A stretch of 64,000 nucleotides of DNA, from assembly GCF_945859685.1 (NCBI RefSeq), contig NC_079147.1, forward strand, positions 60,542,946 through 60,606,945. The letters are read 5' to 3'. The DNA is from Eupeodes corollae. Its lineage: Eukaryota; Arthropoda; Insecta; Diptera; Syrphidae. Shown here piece after piece: positions 34,341 to 45,708 of the stretch (its first letter is position 1; every line of letters begins with the position of its first letter). The notes below the pieces were generated by a model. That model did not search any database, was not told the origin of the DNA, and saw only the letters and a list, made by a program, of their open reading frames with translations. The translations under genes were made by a program, and so were the position numbers.

Positions 34341-35646
34341 AACTTCCCATAGGAAGTTATTGTAATAGGTTCGATTTGTCAAATTGAAAATTTTGACATT
34401 TCTCGACGTTTCAAGGTCCCTCGACTCGAAATAAAAGATTTTTAGAGAGATGTCTGTGCGTGCGTGGTCCATACCTAAAGAACCAGAAGAGATATCGACT
34501 TCAAATAAATTTTGTTATACACATAAAAATGCAGAAAGATTCAGAAAGGGCTTTCAAGAAAATTGCGTAAGCGGTTTTTTTTTACCATAGCAGTTTAAAA
34601 GAAAGGTGAAAATATTGGTTAACCCTTAATATATTACGAACCAAAAACTCTAGAGACTTGAATTAAATTTTATATAATATATTGGAACGTGATACCAAAC
34701 AAGTAAGTTTTTTGAAAAAAAATCCAATCAATGTTTTTTTTTTATAAATCAAAAAAACTGAAAAAAAAATTGTCACGTCGAAAATTTTACGAATCAAAAT
34801 GACTTCATCTCCAAAACAATTGCGTGCAAAAAAAAATAAAGTCCTTAACTTTTGGTAAAATTTTGAAAAAATCAAGTTGACCTTAAAAAAACATTACTCA
34901 AAGTTGGTAAAAATTGAATTTCGACTCAAATATCGTTTTAGAAATTTGAGATTACGGCTTTCAACTATTTTTAACTTATACGTAATATTTGTCTCAACAT
35001 TTGTAAAAATTTTAATAAAATTCGAATTGACGGTTTTTTTTTTATAAAAAATAAAAATCTAAAAAAAACATTACTTAAAGTTGGTAAAAATTGATTTAGA
35101 CTCAAATATCTTTTCAATACTTTGAGATGTTGGCTTTAAACTTTATTTATCTTTTAAAAAATATTGTTGTCAACACTCAGTAAAATTTTAAGAAAATCTA
35201 TTTTTAACAAAAAATAAAAATCCAACAAAAAAACAATAAACTTGGTAAAAATTTACTTACGACTCAAAAAGCTTTTCAAAAATTAAAAATATTGTCTTCA
35301 AACTCTTTTTATTTCACAGAAAATATTGTTTTCGATATTCAGTAGTTCTTTTTTATATTATTGTAAAAAATTAAATCTGCGCAAATTTTGTAAAAAATGA
35401 TGTTCGGTTCTTGATGACTCTCAAATTAATTTCATTCATCCAATTTGTAAAAATTTAAGAAATGCTACTAAAATTGGTAAAAATTTGTTTTCGACTTAAA
35501 ATCTATTTAACAAAACTAGATTTTCAAACTAAATTATTTCTTTATATGAAACATATTGTTGGTAATTTTAAAACCTACAAACTTGTAACCAAAACAAATC
35601 GACAGACAAGATGGGAAGTTATTTGTGTGGGACGCATCCCAGCCTC
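34341..35646 (+). mobile_element. DINE-1-like Helentron, copy C
   Basis: Starts AACTTCCCATAGGAAGTTAT like copy A and keeps the inverted partner ATGGGAAGTT (35611-35620), CATCCC and the AGCCTC end. The 5' half of the 3' stem has decayed (AAGATG instead of GGGATG). The microsatellite is shortened. The centre holds diverged 173-bp-type units with GGTAAAAATTGA and ACTCAAATATC blocks. Flanks are TTATT on the left and TTTTT on the right, again without duplication. No coding capacity. Confidence 0.76.
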
Positions 35647-35689
35647 TTTTTAAAAAATTACTTTGTTCGCATAGTAAAATAAAGCACTT

Positions 35690-35735
35690 CGTCCGATAAA
35701 TTATATTTAGTGAAGAAGCCCATTTTCGGTTGAAT
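35690..35735 (+). pseudogene. Very short Tc1/mariner-type transposase scrap
   Basis: One frame reads IIFSEEAHFRLNG, matching the FSDEAHF-x-LNG signature around the first catalytic Asp of the transposase family also seen at 3064, 59195 and 62620, with Asp replaced by Glu. Only about 13 residues match, so this could be coincidence. Confidence 0.4.
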
Positions 35736-35799
35736 GGCAGTTTTTTAGTATATGGGACGAAGGCACTCTTCAAGAGAAGTACCGAATCACTTTTCCATC

Positions 35800-38297
35800 T
35801 ATTAAACTTGAGTGTTGGGTTTGGCTTTTAAGGTAAAAACTAGGAAGTTTCGGTTATTTTTTCATCCTCGAACAGCTAAGATACCAATACGAGAACGTTT
35901 CGTTTCTTCATTGTACCTACATTTCTTCTGTATAAGTAACCAGTTATGATCTTGATTTTCTACAATCGTCCGGTAAGTCTACTATTTTGAAACTAACTCA
36001 GGTTTAATAATAATTCAAACCTAGAAAAACCTATATCAAAAAACAACAATAAATGATACAAAAAGAAGCTAAAAACCGTAAGACCTGAAACAAGATTTTA
36101 GTCCCTCTACCCTGTTGGTTTAAAATACGAAACCTTAAACCGGAAACACAAAATAAAAAGTGCAACTATTTTTATAAATTTAAATTTGAATTATAAAATA
36201 AAAATGGACTAAATTGTTTTGAGTACTTCCTTTGGCCAAATTATTGCAGAAAATTAGAACAGAAAACTTCATGTGAAGAATCATTATCAAATTAAAGAGC
36301 AGTAACCGAGTAAAAACTATAATATAAAAATAAGTTCGCGTATCCAGCAGTAAAACTTTAGCTAAAATTGTAAAAAAATGTAAGTACCTCAAGTCTTATT
36401 TCCATAGAAAAGGTAACTGGCTACAAGAATTTAACTGTTTCTTTTATTATGGCAGTTTTCCCAGGCACTTATTGTACCATAAAAAATGATTACTTCTTTA
36501 CTGTTCAAAATTAGCTTGAATGCTGCTAAGACATTTTTCACATTATAAAGCCATTATAATTACATTTAAGTTTTCTTTAATATTGTCTTAACACATTCTA
36601 TGAGCTTAAAAAACAACGTTTTAGATAAAAGTTAATTATTAAACTACACTTTCTCCTCCCACATTTAAAAAGCTCTTAAGTGTCTTGTATTCCCTTCTCA
36701 AACGGAATTTTTATTAAATTCTTGGAAGTAATAATAGCAGCTGACAAAAACTTGTAATGTGGAACTAAACCAATGTACTTAAAGCATTTTTAAACGCCAG
36801 CGCCAGCTCTCTTCATCTAAACCACACACCTCTCTAGATAGTTGGCTATGCTTAATATGCTGCTACCATATGAAACCAAGTACATGTGCAGATATCTTTT
36901 GTGTCAAATCTAAATTTCGAGCTCTCGTTTAGGTTAATTCCCGTGAGCTGACCTCCATAACATGGACAACTATAAGCGGTAAGAAGTATCACATGTTATA
37001 AGAACCAACTTCAGGTAGAGGTATAAGGTAAATATAAGTTTGCCAAACGGCCAAAGACCGCCACAACCGATACGACGGACGCGACAACAATTTAGCTATA
37101 GGTTTCTGCTTTTGTGTACCTATTTAATTTTTGCGGGACATAACAAACTTTCATGCAACAACCCAAACCAACCAACAGAGCAATAATGACTATCATAACT
37201 TTTTATTTCTTCATTTAGATTCGGGTACTTAAACAGATAATGCCCAACCAAACCAAAACCTTTTGCTCATGCGATGCCCATACTTACTTATATATTATGC
37301 TTTAAACTTGCCTTAGGTTTTGTCTTATATTGAGAACCTATTGTTGCTTATTCATATAGCCTTGGTTAGGGCACGAACAAAGCCACGGTTTACCTAACCT
37401 AAACTTGCCTGTTTTGTTCTCTCTCTCTTAAAATGGGCATAAAATCCATAAAGATACTAACATGATTCAAAATGCGCGCACCACCACCTACCGACCTACC
37501 GCCCCGTCCCGCCCGACACGACCTCCTTTAGCATCCCATCAGCTAAGAATATGGCAGCGGATATAATACAGGAGCATTAACAGATCAGGGCAAATAAAGG
37601 GTGTCTTGCCTTAAAGTCTTTTGATGAATTCAATTCAAGACCAGGATTCGGGTTTTTGATAAATATATATTTTTTTTAATTCGGTTAAGGTTTTTGAGGT
37701 TATTTCAAATCATGAACTGTTTTGTTGTTAAAATAAAATTTTCCAAATCTTAATCTCTTTTAAAATATATTAAAAAAAAGTTGTTATTTTTGAATTTAGA
37801 GCAGATAGTTTAAACCGAAATTAGGAATTGGAATTAGCACTAAAAATTAACTCCATACTGTATTCTTTGAAATCAAGAAAACATTAAATCTAAGGTTTCT
37901 CAAGACTTCATACAGTCAATTGAACACAATAATGATAATAATGTGAATTTCCTAGTAAAGATACTAAAATAATTTAAAATGTATCAAAAAGACAATGATT
38001 TACACTTTGCGCAAATGTAATACAATTTATTTTTAAGAACGATGTGTCTTATGTACCATAACCGTACAAAATTGTCTTTTATATTTTTGAAGAACCATAT
38101 TTTAAAACCCTGATTTTATAGAAAAATAATAAGTTGAAAAGGGCATCTAAATCCCTTCTTAAGGTAGGTAAGTAGTTAAAGATGGCAGTCGTTTTGACAC
38201 CATCAACTCGTGACGTGTGTATTGAAAAATAAAGGACACAATTATAATATTATGACGGATTTCTATTGACAAAATTAGAGAGACTTAAGCCATTTCC
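35800..38297. other. Long region without recognised genes
   Basis: AT-rich DNA with somewhat more balanced composition around 36790-37570. No TE motif, tRNA or plausible exon was found. It could be unique intronic or intergenic DNA. One of the longest TE-free stretches in the window. Confidence 0.45.
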
Positions 38298-38305
38298 TCG
38301 CTTTA

Positions 38306-41300
38306 CTTACTTACTTCCTTACTTAAGGTGGCGCTACAGTTCAGGGCGGACCTGGGCCTCAACCAACAAGCGTATCCAGCCAGCTCCCTAGCTAGCTGTC
38401 TCCAGTTTCGCACGCCAAGTTGGTTAATGTCATTACCCACCTGAGTGCGCCACCTGAGTCACGGTCGTCTTCTACTACGCCGTCCCTCGGGATTTCATTT
38501 GACGACCTTCCGGGCGGGAGCGTTGATGTCCATTCGCTCTACATGACCTAGCCATCTAAGCCGTTGGACTTTAATTCTGCTAACAAGTTCAGTGTCGCTG
38601 TACAGCCCGTACAGTTCGTCGTTATATCTTCTCCTTCATTCTCCATCTATGCGTACGGGACCAAAAATCACCTCTCTCGAAGCATCCTAAGACGCTCTCA
38701 TCTTTCTTTGACAGGGTCCAGGCCTCAGCGCCATAAATGAGAACCGGGATGATGAGTGTCTTATAGATGGTGATTTTACATGCTCGAGAAAGGACTTTAC
38801 TTCTCAATTGCCTTCTAAGTCCAAAGAAGCAGCGATTTTCAAGAGTTATTCTTCGTTTGATTTCAGCGCTGGTGTCGTTGTCTGCATTAATAGCGGTGCC
38901 TAGGTAGACAAAGTCCTTAACTACCTCAAAGTTATAGCTATCCATGGTGACGTTTTGTTCAAGACGTCGTCGTTCAGTGTCCTTTTTTGATGACAGCAAA
39001 TACTTGGTCTTGCTCTCATAGACCACTAAACCCATCTTCTTCGCTTCCGTCGCAATGCTCAAAAACGCTCCACTGGACATCACGCTTTGATCTTCCAATT
39101 ATGTCAATATCATCTGCGTATCCGAGTAATTGGATGGACCTTTGGAAGATTATGCCTCTAGTGTTGACGGTTGAGTTTTGCACAATTCTTTCCAGAACGA
39201 TGTTGAAGAAGTCGCATGACAGTGCATCGCCTTGTCTAAAACCTTTTTTCACATCAAATGCATCGGTAAGATCTTTTCCGACCTTGATAGAGCAGCGTGC
39301 ATTCTCCATCGTTATTCTGCACAAACGGATAAGTTTGACAGGGATGCCAAACTAGACATTGCTCGGTACAGCTCTTCCCTATAGATGTTGTCATACGCGG
39401 CTTTCAAATCGATAAAGAGATGGTGGGTATCGATTTGAAGCTCCTGGGTTTTTTCCAAGATCTGCCGTAGTGTGAATATTTGGTCGATGGTAGACTTTCC
39501 TGGCCTGATGCCACACTGATAAGAACCTATCAGGTTGTTGACGAAGGGCTTCAGACGTTCACTTAATACGGCAAAGAGGATTTTATATGTAATGTTAAAG
39601 GGACCTCTGTAGTTGGCGCAGTTTAGACGGTCTCCTTTCTTATGTATCGGGCACACTATACTGAGATTCCACTCAACGGGCATGCTTTCTTCCGACCATA
39701 TTTTGCAGATGAGTTGGTGCATGCTCCGTACCAAGTCATCGCCTGCTGCTTTGAATAGTTCGGCAGCGATGCCGTCAAGTATAGCAGCTTTGTTTGAGTT
39801 AAGTTTAGATATAGCTATCTTCACTTCGTAGAGGTCGGGTAGGTGGAATTATTGATCTGCGTCGCCGAGATTGAGTGGTTCTATCTCCCTTACAGCGGAA
39901 TTCGATTCGTCATCGCCGTTATATAATTGGGAGAAGTGATCTTTCCATATTCTCAGCATCGACTGCGGTTCTACTACGATGTTCCCCTAATCGTCTTTAC
40001 AGGCTTCGGTTCGTGGCTGGTACCCTTGGGAGGTTTTTTTATCTTTTGGTAAAATTTACGAACCTCATTTCTGTTGTGACATCCCTCTATCTCCTCGATC
40101 TTCTCATGCTCTCTTTTTTTCCATCTAAGATGCCGGTGTTCCTCTCTTCTTCTGCTCGTAGAGCTCGCGAGCAGCTCTAGTCCTTTTGTGCAGCGCCATT
40201 TTGTATGCTTCTTGTTTCGCTGCGTGCGCTTGCCGGCATTCGTCATCAAACCAGTGGTTTCGCTGTGGTGGCCGTGTGAAACCTAGCACTTCAGAGGCGG
40301 AATCTCTGATGGGTGAAAGACAATGTTGCCACTGGTTTTCAAAGCTTAATGCTGGCATCATAGAACCAATTAAGAGGGTAGTAAAGACTCGATCGGAGAT
40401 GGTAGTCTCTTGCGATTGTAGCCGTCTAACGTCGAATCTTCTCACAGTACTTCCTTGTTTTGGCTTGGATCGGGATATCCGTAGCCGTAGGTACCTTGGC
40501 TACAACGAGGTAGTGGTCCGAGTCAATCTTGGCCTCTCGGAATGTTCGGATATCCTGGATACTGGAGAAATGTCGTGCGTCGATCGCAATGTGGTCAATC
40601 TGGTTGACGGTTGATTGATCAGGAGATTTCCATGTCTCCTTGTGGATATTAATATGCGTGAAATGCGTACTAGCTACCAGAACGTCTCGCCCCGCAGCGA
40701 AATCGACCATCCTAAATCCGTTGTCGAAGAAGGTGGTGCCGTGCAGGCTGTATCTCCCGATTATGCCACCAAAGATGTCTTCTCTTCCTAGCTTGGCATT
40801 AAAATCTCCTAATGTCATAGCCAGGGCACTGCTCATATGTCTTGTCCAAGAGCTCGAAGATTATGTCTTTGGTGTCTTCATCTTTCTCCTCTGTTGGGGC
40901 ATGTATATTAGGCTTATGTTGGCGAATTTAGCCTTGATGCGGATTGTCGTGATGCGCTCGCTCACACTGTTGAAACTCAAGACTTTTTGCCTGAGCCTAG
41001 TTCCAACAACAAATCCACACCCAAATAGGCGCTGTCTTTGTTCTCGGATGGTTGTAATAGCTACCTTGCAGCAGTTTAGGCCTTCCGCTAATTGTTCGGC
41101 TGCACATGGTCTGTTAAGGGACCTAACATTCCATGTACATATCCGAAGTTCGTTGTCCTCATTTTGTTTGCGTGGGTTGTCAACATTGAATCCGTATCCG
41201 AGGCTTGTTGGTGCTTCGAAACTTAAGGTATTTTTTGCGTGGCCAGGAAGTCACCCCGACGGCACAACCTCCAACCTCGAGGGCCAGATCCTTAGTATAA

Positions 41301-41676
41301 CTCCAAGGAAGGGGAGCTGAATAAACCACTCCTTACAGGCCTGGGCTTCGAATGTGTCGAAGAAGCCCTATAAGGTGTTCACTAAGTAGTTCAACCTTAA
41401 TGGTACTGTAGACGCCACAGTTGATTCAACCTCGAGAATTCGTCCGCTGCCACCTGGATAAGGAGAGTTGCCTTAGTGGAAACACCTCTCCCCCCTCTCT
41501 CGTTTGCTGCCCCCATCAACTTTCCACTGGGGTTGGAACCCAATCTCCAGTTGAGGTACTAGGCACCCGATGTTCACCGGGGAGGTGAGAGTAGGAGTTG
41601 ATAGACAGAGGTGGGTTTTGAGAAAAACCTGTGGACGCTTGTGTCCTCTTGAATGCACATGTCTACCATATGAACA
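38306..41676 (-). pseudogene. RTE-A copy 4, near full length
   Basis: Both element ends are present: a reversed TAAG tail at 38306-38324 and the 5' end at ACATGTCTACCATATGAACA (41657-41676). The 8-base TCGCTTTA flanks both sides (38298-38305 and 41677-41684) as the target-site duplication. EN motifs GDFNAKLG, QIDHIAIDARHF and SDHYLV, and RT motifs PIHKKGD, LFIDLKAAYDNIYR, GFRQGDALSCDFF and YADD are all readable. Frameshifts and small deletions break the ORF, including a gap where ERKILR should be and a shift at SLNRP. The leader has 6 G where the intact copy has 7, and lacks a GC near 41590. Dead, but young. Confidence 0.93.
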
Positions 41677-41699
41677 TCGCTTTAAGAAAGGAAATCAGG

Positions 41700-42070
41700 T
41701 AATTGATTTTATCTCGGAAAATTCATCAATATCTTTAAGGTATGACCTTGCGAAAAATAACATTCTAGAACTGACCAGGGCATGCCATTTATCGAGAAAG
41801 TGATAAATGTCATGCCCTGGTCAGTTTCCCATTTTTGTTGGTATCAACAGCTACGGCAGTGAGTATTGTTAGGGATACCTAGCTTTGCTGCATGCTCTCC
41901 TATCGGCCAGTTTTCGTTAAGTATTGCAGTGACCCTGGCTATATAATGCTTGGGTGTGCATAGAAACTCGATAGAACGGTTTTTGTTATAGGTAGGCCAT
42001 ATCTTCCTGGATATGGTACTGTTCGTTGGACTGTTCTCTACCTGTCAGAAAAATTGATAAAATGTTGTCC
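41700..42070 (-). pseudogene. RNase H-type LINE, C-terminal part
   Basis: Minus-strand frames read TWPTYNKNRSIEFL, HYIARVTAILNENW and PIGEHAAKLGIPNNTHCRSC, then decayed sequence. This matches the region after RNase H in I/R1-type LINEs, where a CRSC knuckle follows HCP- or PIG-type motifs. It is the downstream part of the element at 42396-42775, separated from it by a SINE. Confidence 0.75.
41771..41824. repeat. Near-perfect hairpin, 23-bp stem and 8-nt loop
   Basis: Left arm 41771-41793 begins CTGACCAGGGCATG. The right arm 41802-41824 is its reverse complement with one mismatch; the loop is GAGAAAGT. It lies in the C-terminal coding region of the RNase H-type LINE. It is shorter than a usual animal pre-miRNA, and a palindromic duplication within the LINE is the simplest reading. 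Confidence 0.9.
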
Positions 42071-42084
42071 TTCATGGTTCCAAG

Positions 42085-42381
42085 GTACCCGTGGCATGAT
42101 GGTTAGTGCGTTGGACTGTCATGCTAGAGGTCTTGGGTTCGATCCCTGCCTATGCCATCTTAAGTCTTTTCCCGGGTACTGCCTCTTGCGAGGAATTGAC
42201 AAATTCTCCAAGAGTAACTATTGTCATGAAAAAGTGCTTTCTCAAAATTAGCCGTTCGGAGTCGGCATATAAACTGTAGGTCCCCTCCATTCCTGACAAC
42301 ATTACTCGCACACAGGAATGGTTGAGAGTTGTAAGTCACTAGGCCTTGGTTCTCAACGGACTGTCGCGCCACCCAAGTTAG
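42085..42381 (+). mobile_element. Full-length tRNA-derived SINE (copy 5)
   Basis: About 297 bp. The tRNA-like head has an A box (TGGCATGATGG, 42092-42102) and a canonical B box (GGTTCGATCCC, 42136-42146), the internal pol III promoter. A unique body follows, then a 3' segment (42341-42373) that matches the RTE-A 3' terminus at 26 of 33 positions, ending CACCCAAGTTAG. A perfect 14-base target-site duplication, TTCATGGTTCCAAG, flanks it at 42071-42084 and 42382-42395. It encodes no protein and would depend on LINE machinery, most plausibly RTE-A. It interrupts an older LINE. Confidence 0.93.
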
Positions 42382-42395
42382 TTCATGGTTCCAAG

Positions 42396-42775
42396 AGGAA
42401 TATTTACAATTTCCGCATGTAAGCTATAAAGGGCCGATCCTTGCCGGACCAACTCATTAGCCCGTTTATTTCCATTTATGCCACTATGACCTAGAACCCA
42501 AATAAGAGTGACGTGGAGGTTGATGTTGAGGCTGGATAGTTCAACTCGATATTGTTGGATCAGTATAGAGGATGTTGTGGCCGAATTGATATCCGCCTGG
42601 CTGCCAGTGCAAATAGCGTTGTTTCTATTTTTCTATTTTGATTGCTAGTAGTTCAGCTTTAAATAATCTGACACAATCAGTCAGCCGAAAAGACTTAGAG
42701 ATATTTATTATACTCCACACTTCATCTTTGATCCGTCACTAAAGATAGTGGCAGGAAAGATGACTTTCAAATTTG
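42396..42775 (-). pseudogene. RNase H domain of an I/R1-type LINE
   Basis: The minus strand encodes a ribonuclease H, which would degrade the RNA strand of the RNA-DNA hybrid. FSDGSK (first acidic site, 42727-42740), KAELLAI (second acidic site, near 42649), GSQADINSATTSSIL and a WVLGHSGINGNKRANELVR motif with the catalytic His and following acidic region (Asp usually before EL, here Asn). Frame shifts separate the first and second blocks. The sequence then continues, across the SINE, to 41700-42070. RT motifs were not found upstream; 42780-43000 is too decayed. Confidence 0.85.
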
Positions 42776-42779
42776 TACA

Positions 42780-43937
42780 GAGGTGTTAGGCAGGGGAGCA
42801 GTAAGCGGTGAGGTGTCTATTGCAAAAATATCTGCTGTAACCAGTTCGTTAGTGTTGCCATGCCCATAGGATCTGAAAAACCAACAGTTTGATTCTTTAA
42901 ACCTAAGCGCGATGTATGATAGAATTACTCTTAAGGCATTCCTAAAAGTTTTTACTATCGAAAAAAAGTCCTGAAGTGTATTAAATGATGACAACCCTCG
43001 AAGATTTAATGTGACAGCTTATGGTATATAATTATATGTATATTAATCATGAATCGTCTCACAAACAAACAACACTTAAAAATTATTGAATTTTATTGTC
43101 AAAATGCGATGTACTGAGGGAGCTATTACCGGTGTTTTGTTGGAAAATCTATCAATAGTAATCAAGTCTAGCAAGCGTATTATGAATACTACCGATAAAA
43201 GTTAAAGTAGAATCTTACTACGGATGGATTTTTGACATTTATACCGGCCTCGAATGGATCTAATACGATTTTGTTCTCAAATGTTGCTACGATTGATATT
43301 GCATTTGTATCTCGATGGCTGTGTTCGTTGAGTAGTTGTGCATTTTGAATCATGTGTTTTCCATTGGAAAAAAATCAATCTGTTACTGTTGATATTATTT
43401 AGTTTTTTAATGAAAATGGACTAATTGGGCATTTTACAAGAGAAAACAATGGGAAAGATAATTAAGTTTTGCTATGTTTCCACCAAAGGTTTATCTCAGT
43501 TTAGATTAAATACATTTTTTCGGAGTTTAAACCGCACAAGAAGATTGAAAAATGGTTAAGTTTGACATCATATTCTAAAATGCGAATGATGTTTCCATGT
43601 TTCTTATGAAGTGCAAGTGAGATAGTTTGTTTCGTGCTATGCAATGAAAAACTGAACAGCACCATATAAGAATATGGTACCTACTCCACGTGCAATTTTG
43701 GTTTATTTGATTAAAACAAAACTATATTTTTTGTACACAAACATGCAAATAAACAGACCATAAGGCATTTTCTGTAAAACCAACTCCTCCACACAGGTTT
43801 TTCTTCAGAAATTTTGACTCGATTCCGATCCCCGACCGGAATCGAGGCGAATCAAGTTCATTTCAACTATATTCAGGTATATAAAGAATTTAGACGGGCA
43901 CCACATGTTAATGTAGTAGTCTACGAACAAACTCCCT
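42780..43937. other. Non-coding region, left edge possibly LINE remains
   Basis: 42780-43000 may hold decayed linker or thumb sequence of the RNase H-type LINE (an open minus frame without clear motifs). The rest is AT-rich and nothing is recognised. Confidence 0.4.
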
Positions 43938-45708
43938 TCTTAAGGTGGCGCTACAGTCCTGTGTGAACTAGTGCCTCACCCAACAAACTTCTCCATCTAG
44001 CTTGGTACCTAGCTAGATGTCTCCAGTTTCACGCTCCAAGTTGGGTGAGGTCACCTTCCACTTGTGCGCGCCACCTGATCCGCGGTCTTCCTCAAATGCG
44101 CTGTCCTGTGGGTGCGGATTCGAAGACTTTCCGCGCCGAAGCATTGGTTTCCATGCACTCTACGTGACCCAGCCATCTTAGTCGTTGGACTACTCTTCTG
44201 GCTAAGTCTACGTCGCTGTACAGCTCGTCGTTCCATCTTCTCCTCCACCCCCCTTCGATGCATACGGGACAGTAGATCACACGAAGAACTTTTCTCTCGA
44301 AGCGACCCAAGGTGCTTTCATCCGCTTTTGTCATGGTCCATGCTTCTGCACCGTATAGCAGGACGGGGATGATAAGGGTCTTATAAAGCAACACTTTGGT
44401 CCCTCGAGAGAGGACTTTATCACTCAATTGCTTTCTTAGTCCAAAAAAACAGCGGTTAGCAAGAGTTATTCTGCGTTTGATCTCAGCGCTGGTGTTGTTT
44501 TCTGCGTTTACAGCGGAGCTTAGGTAGACGAAGTCCTTGACTACCTCAAAGTTACGTCTGTCGATTGTAACGTTTTGACCATGACGTGCGTCGGTGTTGT
44601 ATGTCCTTTCTTGACGACAGCATGTACTTTGTTTTGCCCTCATTAACCGTTAAACCAATTTTTGTCGCCTCTGAATATTTGATCAACTGTGGACTTTCCT
44701 GGTCTGCCGACATTCCTCATCAAACCAGGGGTTCCTTGTTGGTGGCTGTTTGAAACCCAGCACATCAGAGGCGGCTTCTCTTATTGCACCTTGGCACTGT
44801 TGCCACTGGTTTTCGATACATTGTGTTGGCGATCGATCGGAAAAGGATTTGGCCATCTCTGGCGATTGTAGCCGTTCGACGTTGTACCTTCTCCCTGCAC
44901 CTACCTGTTTTGCCTTGGGTCTGGAAATCCGAAGTGCTACCTTGGCTACAACGAGAAAGTTCGTACATCCATAATGTTGGAAGCGTGTCTGGCGTTGATC
45001 GCAATATGGCCAATCTGGTTGACTGTAGATTTGTCTGGAGAAGTCCAAGTTCCTTTGTGGATGTTGAGGTGTGGCTACCATGACTTTTCGCCCCGCAGCA
45101 AAATCTATGAGCCTGAATCCATTGTGTTAAGTGTTTGTCGTGCAGGTTGTTCTTCCCGATTATTCCACCAAAGATGTCTTCCCTTCCTAGCTTGGCATTA
45201 AAATCGCCCAGGACTATTTTAATATCTTAGCTAGGGCACTGCTCATATGTTTTGTCTAGGAGCTCGAAGAACATATCTTTGGTGTTGTCGTCTTTCTCTT
45301 CTGTGGGGGCATGCGCACATATCAGGCTAATGTTGCCGAATTTAGCCTTGATGCGTATGGTCATGAGGCGCTAATTGATGCACCTATAGCTCAAGACTTC
45401 TTGCCTAAGTCTGGCTCCAATGACGAAGCCGTATCCAAATAAGTCACCATAGTAAATATCGCAGTTTTTCATCCTCTTTTTGCCCGGCCCATCCCATCGT
45501 ATTTCCTGGATGGCGGTGATATCTGCTTTATAGCGGTCTAGGCCTGGGCTCCGAATAAGTCGAAGAAGTCCTATAAGGGAATTCCACCGCTGCCGTCTGG
45601 ATAAGGAGAGGTGCCTTAGTGGAAACACCGCTCCCCACCTCTCTCGTTTGATGCCATAACAACTTTCCACTGGGGTTGGAACCCAATCTCCAGTTGAGGT
45701 ACTAGGCT
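43938..45708 (-). pseudogene. RTE-B copy (older subfamily), internally deleted
   Basis: Same architecture as RTE-A but with many substitutions. The C-terminal frame 44092-44643 reads NEVVKDF-type sequence, AEIKRRITLANRCFFGLRKQ, YGAEAWTMTKADES and RLRWLGHVECME. The RT core, from the linker to beyond YADD, is deleted near 44660-44710, where REC-type linker sequence joins the post-palm region. EN motifs are partly readable further right (QEIRWDGPGKK, IYYGD). Near 45540 the leader segment SPGL is fused directly to RYKADITAIQE by deletion of the region between. A subfamily mark, GCGCCTCATGACCAT, is shared with the RTE at 52370. Inactive. Confidence 0.88.

Noticed and set aside
42085..42160. tRNA gene
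   Set aside because: A and B boxes are present, but the sequence cannot be folded into a complete cloverleaf by eye and the same head begins several repeated SINE copies.
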